From Protopterus annectens (lineage: Eukaryota; Chordata; Ceratodontiformes; Protopteridae), in contig NC_056745.1 in NCBI RefSeq assembly GCF_019279795.1, positions 508,959,716 through 509,023,715 of the forward strand: a DNA stretch of 64,000 nucleotides, in the 5' to 3' direction. Every line of letters starts with the position of its first letter. Positions within the stretch are counted from its first letter, which is position 1. The position numbers were made by a program, and so were the translations under genes. Under the pieces are notes generated by a model. That model searched no databases. It was given only the letters and a program-made list of their open reading frames with translations, and had not been told where the DNA came from. Positions 1-10,832 of this stretch are shown piece after piece.

Positions 1-560
1 AATGAATGGTTTGGTAAAGAGCCATACTGGATACTACCTTTGGCATAAATGTTGGGTTTGCCCTTAGAGAAACCCTGTCCTGATGAAAAATGATGAAAGG
101 TTCCACTGCCATTAATGCCTGCAACTCTGAGACTCTTCTTGCTGAAGTTATTGCTAGGAGCAGAGCAGTTTTCCATAAGAATTTTATATCAGCTGTATTG
201 GCTGGCTCAAAAGGAGGCAGTGTGAGCTTTTCTAAAACAAAATTGAGGTCCCATGTAGGTATCGGTGCTCTCCTTGGGGGTCTTATGTTTTTTGCCCCTC
301 TGAGATACTGTTTTAGTAGTGGATGAGAGAAAATAGGAGGTTCCGTATTGTAATGAGCTGAAATGGCAGAGGCATGGATCTTAATTGATGAGAAGGATAG
401 GCCTTTGTCCAGCATCTCAGTTAGGTATTGTAAAATCTGAGGTACATCTGGAACAAGTGGTTCGAGTCCTTGTGCCTGGTTCCAAGCACAGAATCTCTTC
501 CATTTTTCTGCATAAGATTTCCTAGTGCTGGGTCTCCTGGCTTCTAAAATGACATCCATA
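1..560 (-). pseudogene. DIRS tyrosine recombinase, N-terminal part (copy I)
   Basis: In sense the region encodes the SAM-like N-terminal DNA-binding part of the DIRS tyrosine recombinase (a run like RRPSTRKSYAEKWKRF), then the start of the catalytic domain with the segment SARRVSELQAL, which carries the first catalytic arginine. The HxxR box and the nucleophilic tyrosine lie beyond the window start. The enzyme would integrate a circular DNA intermediate by strand exchange. The visible part lines up with the recombinases of copies A and B. Plus-strand reading frames here are antisense shadows. Confidence 0.75.
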
Positions 561-1451
561 ACAGCTTTAGCAGCTTTAGAGAGAGGTGTGGTCTGAGTGG
601 CTATATTATCTGCCAGATTTAAGGTTCTGAGTTGACTGTGCAGAATCTGATTGTTTTGTTGAGTCAGAAGATGAGGAATTTGAGGTAAAGCCCAGGCTGG
701 GCCTTGAGACAAGCTCTTTAGGACTGGGTACCAGTGCTGGCATGGCCAGTCTGGGGCAATCAGAATCATTTTTGGCTTTTCTTGTCTGACTTTTAGGAGC
801 ACCTTGGGAAGAAGAGGCAGTGGAGGAAAGGCATAAACTGTCAGTGTTTTCCACCTGAATGATAGAGCATCCACTTTCCATGCTTGTGAGCGATAAGTTC
901 TTGTGCAGAATCTCTGAAGTTGGCAGTTGTGAGGGGGAGGCAAAAAGATCCATGTCTGGGCGTCCCCATTTCCTTGTTATGCTGAAAACCTGTGGATTTA
1001 GTTTCCATTCATGAGGATCCATGAGATTTCTGCTTAGTTCGTCCGCCAGAGCATTTTTCTTTCCTGGCAGGAATTGTGCCTGCAGATGTACTTGATAGGT
1101 CAGTGCTGTGTTCCACAAAGTCATGGCTTGCCTGCAGAGGGGGTAGGAATGTGTGCCCCCTTGCTTGTTTATGTACCACATAACTGTGGTATTGTCCGTC
1201 TTTAGTAACAGTTGTCCTGGATGTAGTAGATCCTTGAAGACTATCAGGGCATGCTGTACAGCTAGCATCTCTTTTTGATTGATGTGAAGATGCATTTGTT
1301 CCTTGGGCCACGAGCCCTGAATATATTTTTCTGCCATGTGTGCTCCGCAGGCATAATCCGATGCATCTGTTGTTATTGTCTGCCTGGCTGTGGGTAAGGT
1401 GAAAGGCTGTCCCTTGTTGTGGTGGCAGGCCAGTGCCCACCATCGAAACTC
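561..1451 (-). pseudogene. DIRS RNase H and methyltransferase-like domain (copy I)
   Basis: RNase H would degrade the RNA strand of the RNA/DNA hybrid during reverse transcription. Visible acidic blocks in sense are TTDASD near 1365, INQKEMLAV near 1275, KTDNTTVMWY near 1190 and ALADELSRN near 1035, fitting the D-E-D-D set. Downstream comes a segment with DLFAS near 950 and, in a shifted frame, FPPLPLLPKVLLK followed by ILIAPDWP. This resembles the Dam-like methyltransferase domain described in DIRS elements; that domain assignment is from memory of the family. A stop at 1452 separates this part from the RT linker. Confidence 0.75.
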
Positions 1452-2557
1452 CTATTGCAGGCAGGGAATAAGAGTTATTATTGTTTCCAGGCTGTGGCAA
1501 TGTTGAGTCCAAACACTTTTTAGATACCATTGTAGTTTCCTCATATGCAGTCTTGCATATGGAATTAGTAGAATGCAGGATGCCATGAAGCCCAGAGCCT
1601 GCAGAATTTTTCTTGCAGGGAGCTGGGTCTTTGTTGCCATCATTTGAAAGTAATGAATCAGTTGCCTTTGCTTGACTGGCATGAGATAAGCCATCTGGGC
1701 AGTTGTATTTAAGCTTGCACCCAGGAATATTATCTCGAGAGGGCACTAGTTTTGACTTCTTTTCGTTTACTGTGTACCCTAGGCAACTTGGTAATCTTTT
1801 TACAAACGCCAGATGCTTCAGTAGAATGTCCTTGCTCTCTGCTTGGATAAGGCAGTCGTCCAGGTAGGGATATATTTGAATTCCTTTTTGTCTGCAAAAT
1901 GCAATTACTGGTGCCAGGCATTTTGTGAAGACCCTGGGCGCAGTAGATAAGCCAAAGGGCAGTGCAGAGAATTGGTAATGCATTGAGCCAGCTATGAACC
2001 TGAGGTATCTTCTGCAAGATTGTCTGATTGAGGCATGCAGGTATGAGGCCTTGAGGTCCAAAGTAACTAGCCAAGCCTTCTTGCCCAGCATGGGGAGACG
2101 TTGCTGCAGTGTTAACATTTTGAATTTCGGAATATCCAGGAAAGTATTTAGGATTGACAGGTCCAGTATTGGTCTCCAGGCTTTGTCCTTTCTGAGTACC
2201 AGGAAAAGTCTTGAGTAAAAACCTTGTCTCTGTTCTTGCTGTGGTACTCTTTGAATAGCTCTAATGTCCATGAGAGCAGAAATTTGTTTTTGTGCCTCTG
2301 TCCATTGGTTTTGTGGCAGGTCTGGCATATTTTTTTTATTTTGGAAGGGTGTGAAAGTGGAACCTGTAACCCTGAGAAACAATATTCAGCACCCATTTGT
2401 CCTGGGTGATCATGTGCCAATTTTGTGAGAAAAGTGCTAGCTTTCCCCTTAAGGGTGCTGCCAAAAGGTAAGTGCTTGGCATTTGTAGAGGGAAGTCACT
2501 GGGACCGTTTCCTATAAGGTTGTGATTTGTCTTCACCTCCTTTGGGGACTGAAGCAC
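1452..2557 (-). pseudogene. DIRS reverse transcriptase (copy I)
   Basis: RT of the DIRS type. Conserved sense segments: ITQDKWVLNIV (upstream region, near 2400), KAWRPILDLS, VTLDLKASYLHA (motif A, first catalytic Asp), FSALPFGLSTAPRVFTK (motif B) and IYPYLDDCLIQ (motif C, the YLDD pair, near 1860). The linker to RNase H, with LHMRKLQWYL, is at 1452-1694. The frame breaks near 2336-2382 and again near 1735, and ends at a stop at 1452. Motif A reads KASYLHA instead of the KEAYLHV seen in copies A and B. Confidence 0.85.
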
Positions 2558-4281
2558 CCCATTGTTTATGTCTGTATGAACCTTGGGGCTGAGATCTGCC
2601 TCTTGGGCTTCTGTATCTGCCTCTTTGTGGCCTGTCTGACATCGGAAAGGACCAATTTTTAGAAGGCCAGTTTCTGCTAAATCTAGGTGGCTGAACCTGT
2701 AAGAAATGCTTTACTGTCTGCATTGACTTTGCTTTATCCTCCATTTTCTTTAACACCTCTTCTGCCTTAATACCAAAGTATCATGCTGTAGTGGAGCATC
2801 CAATAATTTTACTTTAAGATGATCAGGTAAACTTTGTTCTTTTAACCAAGCATGCCTTCGAATGACAGAGCCTGTAACTGCGGCTCTGCAAGAAGCCTCT
2901 AATGAATCAAAACCACATTGCAGAGTATGCTTTCCCACTTGTTCAGCTGCATGCAATAAATCCTGCATTTCCTTATTGTCAGGACATTCTGAGTTTGTAA
3001 GCATTTTCTGTTTTAAGACATTAGGTATTTTTGATATTTAAGCATGTGAAACTGGCAGTTTAAAGCCCTTACAGCTAAAGTAGCAGAAGTGTAAACTTTT
3101 TTCCCCCGTCTGTCCAGTGCTCTAGAATCCCCATCACAGGGGACAGGGTTTTTTGCAGTGGAAGCTTTAACCCCTTTGGCACCCTGAGAAATTTTTTCTG
3201 GGTCAGCAGCAGGGTTTCTATAAAGAAATTTATGAGAGTCTGGGACCCTGTAGTACCTGTCTGGCTTGACTGGTGCAGGGGATAAAGAATCAGGAGACAA
3301 ACTGGATTCAGGGAAAACATCATCAACAATATCAAGCACAGGGGGGATAGCCAGGGGCCTGTGCTGAGGCAAAAGAAAGTCTCTAAGCCTTTTCTTGGAT
3401 TCAGAATAATCCTGGCTCTCCCAATGGAAATGCTCCCTCATGGTGTGCAAGGTTTCCCCAAAAGGAGTAATCCTCAGGCGGAGAGGCTGAAGGTATAGAT
3501 TCTTCTGCATCATAGTCCTCACAGAGAGGGAGAGAATATCCCTGATCTGAAGAAGAATCGGAGGAAATAGAAACCTGGTCAAAGAAGTCATAGTCAGTGT
3601 TTTGCCTAGGCCTTTTATCAGGTGGGGGATGGGAACTCCTGATCAAAGTAATTAGGTCCTCGGCCATTTTAAGCATCTGTTTCTTTGGCATGGATGACTG
3701 TCCAGGAGAATACTATACTTGTTTCCTTGTCTTTAATGATGTTTTTGACTTTGCCTTGGCTGCTGTAGTGGACTTAACAGTAAGCTGTGAAGGTCTGAAA
3801 ACACCCTCAGAAGCCGATGCCTGCTCAGCAGCTCTGGACCCATCTGAGGGAGTAGCTTCCGCAGGCCCAATACTTTGAGTTTCCAGATGCCTAGGTGTCT
3901 CCACGTGGGAGTCGGATGCGGCCTATGGCTCTGAGGTAGTGGGTGTCAGGGGCTGCGAAAGCGCCTCACTGAGAACCGGTGAATGGCCTAGAAGAGGCTT
4001 CGTCGGTTTTGGACCTCGGATGGTTGTCCTTTTCTTTGTGTCTGAGTTTTTTATGAATTCCGGTCATCGGTTGTTCCGACGGCATTATGTAGTTAAATCT
4101 TCGGCCAAAGCAATGTAAAGCAAAATCAAACAGACGCTTAATAGTGCGTTGGTTGAATCTAGCACAAAACCGACAACTAGCAACGTCATGTTCAGGGCCT
4201 AGGCAAGGAATACAGAAAGAGTGAAAATCCTTGAGGTATTTGCTTCCCACAAGAAATACAATTGTTAACTTTTGCTGACAT
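2496..4281 (-). pseudogene. DIRS gag-like protein (copy I)
   Basis: Gag-like ORF1. The likely start is the Met codon at 4279-4281, giving MSAKVNNCISCGKQIP, a zinc-ribbon-like start seen in copies A, B, H and G. It is followed by a Ser/Pro-rich acidic stretch (3400-3900), a central domain with YYRVPDSHKFLYRNP and GKKVYTSATLAVRALN, a helical segment with VIRRHAWLKEQSLPDH, and a basic Arg/Gly tail (RGRYRSPRGRSQPQGSYR) near 2600 that may bind nucleic acid. At least four frame changes are present. Its role, particle or RNP formation, is inferred from position. Confidence 0.75.
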
Positions 4282-4454
4282 CGGTCTGGAGCAAGAAAAA
4301 GTTTCCCCAACGGGGCACTTAGCTTTATTGAAGACTTCGGTTCTGAAATTCAATTTAGAAAATCTCAGGAGTCGGCTAACCGGCACTTGCGAACTGCTTT
4401 TGCTTCAGGCACCGCACAGCAATAAAGACTGAAGAAAATGGCATTGGCTGCATC

Positions 4455-4481
4455 TTTTATACCCCTGGCGCACTGACGTCA
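4455..4481 (-). promoter_or_regulatory. TATA box and CRE-like site in 5' ITR of copy I
   Basis: In sense the ITR reads TGACGTCA (plus 4474-4481, a perfect CRE/ATF palindrome), then a short spacer, then TATAAAA (plus 4455-4461). The same pair, in the same spacing, recurs in copy A (both ITRs) and, with one change in the CRE, in copy B. Promoter function is inferred. Confidence 0.6.
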
Positions 4482-4598
4482 GGGAAGAGGCGACAGCAAC
4501 CGACGCCGGACCTAGACTTTTGGAATTCTGGCCGACTGCGGGTAGCCTGCCAGCAGGATAACCCAAGTGTAATGACTGCAACAGTGAAACACGAACAC

Positions 4599-6230
4599 CC
4601 TGCATATCCTTACTCTCCGCCAAAACAGGCACACTTGCTATCCTAGACTTAAGTCTCCAAGGTATGTTGCTGGTACTTTAGTATATGAAAAAGACAATTA
4701 GTAGACTTAATAGCAAGAGTGGCAGAGGTATAAACTTTTTTACCCCACCTATCTAGGTTCCTAGATTCATTCTGTCAGAAGGAACAGGATTTTTGGTAAC
4801 AGTGGCCTTAACTCCTTTAGGGCCTTCAGAAATAACCTCAGGACCAGCCAACGGATTCCTGAAAAGAAACAGATGAGAATCAGGAACTCTATAGTACCCG
4901 TCAGGTTTCCTGGGAGTAGAAGGAACCAAATTTGGAGTCAAGGAATTTTCCAGAAAAACATCATCAACCACTTCCAACACTGGGTGAATAGCCAGAGGCT
5001 TATGCTGAGTTAACTCCCTAATCCTTTTCTTAGACTGGGGATAATCCTGACTTTCCCATTTAAAATGCTCCCCAAGAGTAATCGAAGTATCACCAAAAGA
5101 GAAATCTTCTGGCAGAAGGGATGGATTCCTCTGCATCTGAATCCTCAAAAGGAGAAAAAGCCTGAGAAACTTCCTCTTCATCAGCAGAAATGCTACAAGA
5201 ATCAGAACCAGAAAAAGACAAACCCTCAGGAGAAACATCCCTACTCCTTTTAGGAGTCGGTGAACCCCTAATAAGAGTCAACAGGTCAATTAGCCATTTT
5301 AACCATTCGGGATTGAGGGGAAAGAGAAGAAACTGGAGCCTGCTTTTTCACAGGCGTATGACTGGAAAATTTACCTGCAAGCCTGAAGGACTTGGGAGGC
5401 CAGGCAACTGCTGAAGTGGCAGTAGAGGTCATCGGTATGAGCTTGCTGTCTGAACGAAGAACGTAGGTCTCAGGCACTGGATCCAGCTGAAGAGGTGACA
5501 GGTGAAAGGTCAGAAGGCAAAATGGTGGCCGGAGGCCTCTGGGACTCTGAAATGGTCTCAACCGAGGCCTGCGGTTGAAAATCCGCAGACTACAGGGGCT
5601 GCAAAGGTACCTCACTGGCTACCACATGACTGACGACCATCCTATCATCATCCAAGGACTTAACCTTCTGAAGCCTGTCATGGTTCTTATCCTTACTTTT
5701 TTTGGTATATCCGAAGCCTGAAGACCAGCGGATGCCATACTGACAAATTTAGGCCAAACTCCAAAATGTTTAGCTAAAAGCTTAGCCCGACGACGAATAG
5801 TATGTAGGTTAAAGAGGCACAGACATCACAATTAGGAATGTCGTGGTCAAGGCCTAAACAAATAATACAATGGGACTGAAAATCTCTATGGGGAATCTGC
5901 TTTCCATAGGTAAGACAATTAACGTTTTCTGACATTCATTAAGGCAAGAAAAGAGGATCCCCAACAGGGTACTTGACTGTAGTTGACTTCAACTCTGCAG
6001 TCGGAAACAAAAAAAGTAAACTGCCAACCGGCACTCATGCAAGAAATGCTTCTGCTTCGGGCTCCGCTGCAAGAAAGACTGAGGAAGTGACGTCGGCTGA
6101 CTCCTTTTGTATCTGACATCCTGACATTCTTGACAGCCGGTGTCATATTTGCTTACCTTTGGTATTCTGGCCAATCGAGGGCTAGCGGGAGCCGGATAAC
6201 CCTTTGGTTAGGACTGCAACAGAGAAACGC
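4599..6230 (-). mobile_element. DIRS copy H, 5' portion, split by copy I
   Basis: Older minus-strand DIRS with its 5' terminal sequence at about 6030-6230 (the GACTGCAACAG run near 6210 resembles the ends of I and A) and gag below it. The gag is interrupted near 4600-4700 by the 5' end of copy I. The remaining RT and recombinase must lie left of the window. The 5' ITR keeps a CRE-like TGACGTCG at 6088-6095. Confidence 0.75.
4753..5936 (-). pseudogene. DIRS gag-like protein (copy H), broken
   Basis: The likely start is near 5936, with a diverged zinc-ribbon (CLTYGKQIP, where the second Cys has become Tyr). After frame changes the central gag domain is readable at 4753-5100: FGDTSITLGEHFKWESQDY, KKRIRELTQHKPLAIHPV and GYYRVPDSHLFLFRNP. 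It corresponds to the gag of copies I and A, but with many substitutions, so H is older. The C-terminal third is missing because copy I sits there. Confidence 0.75.
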
Positions 6231-6651
6231 GATGAACATCCTTCTTGTTACCAAGCTGATTACTAGATACTTCTTCCCAAACTTCCTTTTTCTGGTGCCC
6301 CTTGTATAAAAGGTTGTGAGTTAGTTCTCCTGTGAAAATTAACATTTTTCAGTGAATTACTGCAGTGTACTGGGATAAAAATGTACTTAAAATGCTGAAT
6401 GCTGTTAAAGCATTCAGGGAATGACACCAGGATTTTCAAGTACAAATGCACCCAAGATAGGTTTTAATGCTAAATCTGAATTTGGCACATTGTCTCCCCT
6501 CCTGGTAACCTTACAAGTATACAACAGCACTTCCAACCAATTCCAATTCCACAGAAGTAAATTATTCAAATCTACGTTCACTACTCATTCACTTTGCCCT
6601 TTACCTCACTGTTGGGCAACCATGGATTTAAGTTATAAATTTGATGGGATT

Positions 6652-6664
6652 GGGGGGGGGGGGG
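6652..6664. repeat. G13 mononucleotide run
   Basis: Thirteen consecutive G in otherwise AT-rich DNA. It is one of nine G or C runs of at least nine bases counted in this window. Confidence 0.9.
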
Positions 6665-7581
6665 TTCAGGGTCTGCTCCCTAAAATAAAAAAAAATCTCT
6701 GAAAGATCTTTCTAGCTGTTCTATTGAATATTGGAACTTACTGAAAATACAATTTGGCATCAATGTGAACACCGCCCAGCAAGCATATGGAGTTATATTT
6801 GGGATATGATGTTAATACACAACTTGTTTATAACAGGTTACACTTAAATCATGTGGGTAAAAGTTCACAGCAAAAGATTACTTTTATTTTTTTTTTATTT
6901 TTTTAAAACCTCGCCTTGTTGTATTATGAATAAAACAGATTCACAGTCAACTTTTTACCTCTAAAGCAAGAAGCATTTATAGAACTGGCTTACTGAAAGC
7001 TGTAATTGAGCATTACAGACATTGCAGTTCTCAGTGTGAAAAACTGGTTCGGGGAGAGTGCATCTTTATCATCTAGTCTGGAATAAACAGTACATTACAA
7101 TATTTGACAAAAGTAATGTGGCAGGGTGTCGATTTATGTTAAAACTGCAACAGGTCTTTTATGGTGTAAAACTGTACAGCACTGCATCATGGCACAGTTC
7201 ATTAGTACTGTTACTTCTAAATATCTGTATGCATGAGATTTAAACACGCCAGGAACTGACTATGATTCCTCCTGCTCACGTGTTCCTGTAGAGCATCTGT
7301 CAAAAATACTTAACATTCTACATTCAAACTATGATTAAAGGAATAAACTAGATAAGGTTATTGCAAACAGATTCTATACATATGGCTGAATTCAATATGC
7401 CCCTTCCCTTTTATTGAACTATCATTTGGGTAAATTATTTTTCATGTTAAGCTAGTTGCAACATAAAAAAAAAAAACACAAAAAACTTTAGAATTTTTAG
7501 AATGCTAACTTCAACTAGATTAGGTCTGAACTGGAGAGGAGACTAAAGTTAACCATGGATATTAGTTGAGACATTTTTACA

Positions 7582-7724
7582 TTAAGTTAGAGGATTTGAG
7601 ATGTATGTACCAAAAAAGAAAGGTTTAGAAAAAGGAGTAACTGGCCCTCCATGGTGGCTTTTACATCCATCAGGTATTAAAGTACTGCCGAAAGAAGCTG
7701 AGGGACTGTCACTCAGACAGAAAG
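7582..7724 (-). CDS. Possible terminal coding exon of an unknown host gene
   Basis: On the minus strand a pyrimidine-rich tract ending in TTTTAACAG at about 7725-7733 looks like a splice acceptor. It is followed by an open frame of 46 codons to a TAA at 7582-7584. The peptide includes SDSPSASFGSTLIPDG and ends FGTYISNPLT. Composition is unlike the surrounding repeats. I do not recognise the protein. With no other exon visible it could equally be chance. If real, DIRS C and everything nested in it lie in the last intron of this gene, in the same orientation. Confidence 0.22.
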
Positions 7725-7862
7725 CTGTTAAAATACAAACAATCCAAGAACAAAACTTAAAAGGATGTTGATATGAAAAAAAAACTGAATACGTGTTGGC
7801 AACAAATATTAAAAACAATATGAAATAATTCTACAGTTATGCGAGTGTTAAGGGTAAAGTAC

Positions 7863-8020
7863 AGTCATGTAAAATCTCACTACAACAGTTGCTGTCCTTG
7901 TCTTCATGGTGCAGTATTCATTACATTAGGGATCCCATGCCAAGGGTATCCTGACATCCGGCCAGTATACTAAAGCCTTAGGTTGTAATAGGGACGATTC
8001 CTCTTGAACTACAAAAGAAA
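7863..8020 (-). repeat. 3' inverted terminal repeat of DIRS C
   Basis: Plus-strand sequence TGCAGTATTCATTACATTAG at about 7911-7930 and the following 90 bases, through GGCCAGTATACTAAAGCC and GGTTGTAATAGGGAC, match the reverse complement of 31440-31540 with scattered changes. The outermost part (CATGTAAAATCTCACTACAAC) resembles the 3' end of copy D at 57340. Confidence 0.75.
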
Positions 8021-8393
8021 CCCTTGAACAAAGGCCTGCAATTTAGCTACTTTTCTGGCTTTAGCTGGATAACTTAACAAGGTCTGAGCCAAACATAAAT
8101 AAGCGTGATTAGAGACAGAAAAGAAGCAGGCATTTTACAAAAATAACAGTTACTTGCACAAATCCCATTATATGTCAATGGCATGGGAATTTAATGCTAC
8201 CTCCTTATATCTGGCATAAGCCATACAAAGCATTATAGGAAAGAGAAAAGGTTGAGGGAGAACAAGATCACGTTGACAACATCAAGCCCCATTGGTAGCC
8301 ATGTTGTGGAAAACAGGCAAAAATTACAAATAAAGCACTTAGTGTGATTTTGAGGTGTTAAAATAGGTCAGGAAACAAACAGTAAAAAAAATA
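8021..8393. other. DIRS C tail region, no coding sequence seen
   Basis: Between the 3' ITR of C and the truncated recombinase. In copies A, B and D this interval holds the ICR and the recombinase catalytic domain. Neither is recognisable here, so an internal deletion or an undetected insertion has replaced them. The right edge is a run of seven T at 8394-8400. Confidence 0.45.
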
Positions 8394-9332
8394 TTTTTTT
8401 AGTTCTAGGGTGGAGTTTTCTTTTAAGGAAATGCTTGACCTCAAATCTGGAAGTCAAAGGAGGAGTCAAATGCAGACCAGCAGAAATTGCTGAAAGGTAT
8501 GTCAATACAGTATTGAGCAATTCACACAAATGAGAACCAAACAGAAAATCTCTTCCATTTGGATAGATGAGATTTTCTGGTAGTGCGTTTCCTGGCCTCC
8601 TGCAGAACCCAAAGCACATCCCTCAGAAAAAAGGTGCCTAAAAGGGATCAAAACCCATCACCCACAGTGTCAGTTGAAGAGTGGATAAGTGGAGATGGAT
8701 GAGAGGCCCCTTGTCTTGTGTCCACCTTGTGCAGTAACTTGGGATGATTGCCTTTGGCTAAGTGCAGAAGAGGGGAGCCAATGCTATCTATGCCAAACAA
8801 GACTTTGGGAGAATCTTGCTCCATCTTAAACAGGACCCTCAGTACGAGGGGAAGGGGAGGGAAGATGTAGAGCAACATTCCCTTACAATAAAAAAGGGAG
8901 GCTGTCACCTTTTAAGCCAGATGACATGGGACTCATACAAAAGAAAGGAAGCGGTCTGTTCAGAGGAGAGGCAAAAAGATCTACCTGAGGAGTACCCCAA
9001 AGGTGGACAGTATCCTGAAACGCATCTCTGTGAAGCATCCATTCTTGAGTCTGTGTTATGGACCTGCTCAGAGTGAAAATGCTGCATTCTGAAGGAATAT
9101 AAACTGCCTGAAGAGTTACCCTATACTGGATAGCCAGACACCAAACCTGAGAAGCTAGTCTGCACAAGAGGTAAGACCATGTACTCCCCTTGCTTGTTGG
9201 TGTACCACATCACTGTAGTATTGTCTGTAAAGGTTTTGAGGGGCCCTGGAAGGAATAGCAAATGGAAATCCAGAAGAGCAGCCCTCATCTCTTTGATGTT
9301 GCTATGGTTCTCCTGACGAATTAGGAAAAGGC
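8394..9332. repeat. 939-bp direct repeat, copy 1 (flanks the PLE)
   Basis: Identical in length to 12231-13169 with a constant offset of 3837 bases and no indel that I could find. Predicted peptides of the two copies agree except for one Val/Glu change, so identity is above 99%. The content is DIRS C sequence on the minus strand: the RNase H end, the DLFASPLN methyltransferase-like segment and the recombinase N-terminus. Copy 1 is followed directly by the 3' end of the PLE. Confidence 0.9.
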
Positions 9333-9410
9333 GTAGTAGTAATAGTAGTAAAAACGAAGTAGACCAACACCACGATTGATGAAAAAGCTTTAATTCATAT
9401 AAAATCCAGG

Positions 9411-9456
9411 ATGTAAGCGCTTTCGCGTGCTGCCAGTGCACGCTTCTTCAGACAAG
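9411..9456 (-). ncRNA. Hammerhead-ribozyme-like motif in the PLE 3' region
   Basis: In sense: core CUGAAGA (plus 9445-9451), one A, stem II GCGUGC/GCACGC (plus 9438-9443 and 9425-9430) closed by a 7-nt loop, then GAAA (plus 9421-9424), the palindrome AGCGCU (plus 9416-9421), which could act as a very short or dimeric stem III, then UAC. A 3-bp stem I (UGU/ACA) closes it. PLEs are known to carry hammerhead motifs. The extra A between core and stem II departs from the textbook consensus, so activity is uncertain. Confidence 0.6.
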
Positions 9457-10832
9457 TTTAAAACACTCCAAGACACCATTGACTTATATATCATTCAACT
9501 ATATCTGTTAATTAGTTAATTGATCCAAATGAATGAACCAATTATATTCTTAAAGTCAAGATGTTTCTTAAAAAATGTGTATTCCTTACAACCACAGCAC
9601 ATCAGCTCAAGACAAAACAGAACAAACCAAGATGTGCTGGAACATATATATATAATTAACATATATTCATATTAAAACAGAAGCATGAGATTTACATTTT
9701 GTTTTTCACTACTTAATATTATTTAATAGAGAAAAGCTAATCATTAAATAATTATATTTGGTCTCAACAGATCTAAAAACTACATTCTAAAATAAAAAGA
9801 ATATAACCAATGTTGCACATAATATATACTTCATGTATGCTGCCTAATGTAGCCAAGCTAATAGTCTCAATGCGCAACACAAACCATATCAAGAGCTAAA
9901 AACAAATCCTCCTTCCTATTTTATGCATAACATTTAAACTACAATAATGTTTTATTACGTTTAAATAATATATATGTATATACTCATCTACTCATCATAG
10001 TTACAAGTTATATTTAACAGAATATTATGAATAAACATAAATATGTGAAAAATGAAGTGTATGAATGATAAAATGTGCAAAAAATATGCTAAAAAATGTA
10101 GCATATAAAACATGATGTAAACTTGTGCATATTGAACCAAAGAAAAATCAAACTTATACATGGTAACCAGCTGCACAAATTGCTATATAATATGTAAACA
10201 TGAAATGAAAAATATAATAAAATAAAATAAAATTGAAAAATGAAATAACTGCTTTTTCTAAGAACAGTAAATTAGGGTAGACCCCTAAATATTATGGAGA
10301 TATGATAATATATATCTTTTAATGTCTCATCCTATTGCTGATGGTCTTTTCAAGGAAAATTCATATTCTACAAAACATATGCATTCTACAAAAACTCATT
10401 AGATGAACTATTAAATATTAAGTAGAGAAATATACTAAAGAGTAAAATTAAGATATCTCCCAAACTCAGGAGACATGTAAGGAGACTTAAAATACAGTGG
10501 CTAATGAGACCTATATCAGAATATATAGGGGATGAAGGACCGGATACTTAGAGACTATGTTTAACAACCTATCAGAGAAAATTCATAATCTCACAATAAT
10601 CAGTGAGTCATGTCTACAGTTTGATAAGTATAGTATCACCTGAAAAAATGTGGTCATTAAGGAAATGTATATAGTACTAAATAAACATAAATATATGGAG
10701 TTTAAACAAAGCTTTGTAAACACTAAATATTATATGAGAAAAAATATAAGAAAAAATATACATCTAACTATTAGAATCACCATACCAAGTACGCAGAAAC
10801 TCCAAAGAATATATATATGTGTTGCAGGTCAC

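Larger units (their letters stand above)
1..4598 (-). mobile_element. DIRS retrotransposon copy I, cut off by window start
   Basis: Minus-strand DIRS element read from its 5' end near 4598 down to base 1. Order in sense: ITR with TATA box, gag, reverse transcriptase, RNase H, methyltransferase-like domain, tyrosine recombinase. The recombinase runs off the window, so the 3' ITR and ICR are not visible. The 5' ITR matches, inverted, the 3' ITR of copy A at about 18100-18280. The copy sits inside the gag of older copy H: H sequence resumes immediately beyond 4598. Several frames are interrupted, so it is probably dead. Confidence 0.88.
6231..7862. other. Stretch without recognised repeat
   Basis: AT-rich sequence between the 5' end of DIRS H and the 3' end of DIRS C. 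Besides one possible exon at 7582-7724 and a G13 run at 6652-6664, I see nothing protein-like. T-rich tracts near 6885-6905 would supply AATAAA-type signals on the minus strand. It may be the original host DNA into which C and H were inserted, possibly a 3' UTR. Confidence 0.4.

Noticed and set aside
90-326. Plus-strand open frame rich in Ser, Ala and Gly, repeated in similar form near 19065, 19142 and 22290
   Set aside because: Exactly antisense to the conserved recombinase segment containing SARRVSELQAL; its recurrence follows from conservation of the other strand.
1009-1735. C-terminal 240 codons of the 457-codon frame 1009-2382 as part of RT
   Set aside because: After about 1735 the frame leaves RT and runs in the overlapping frame; the RNase H similarity is in a different frame.
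6652-6664. G-run as a telomeric or G-quadruplex element
   Set aside because: A single uninterrupted run, not repeated G-tracts with loops; similar runs occur scattered in transposons.
8762-9076. Plus-strand 104-codon frame, identical at 12599-12913
   Set aside because: Identity is explained by the 939-bp repeat; it is antisense to the DIRS RNase H and methyltransferase-like region.
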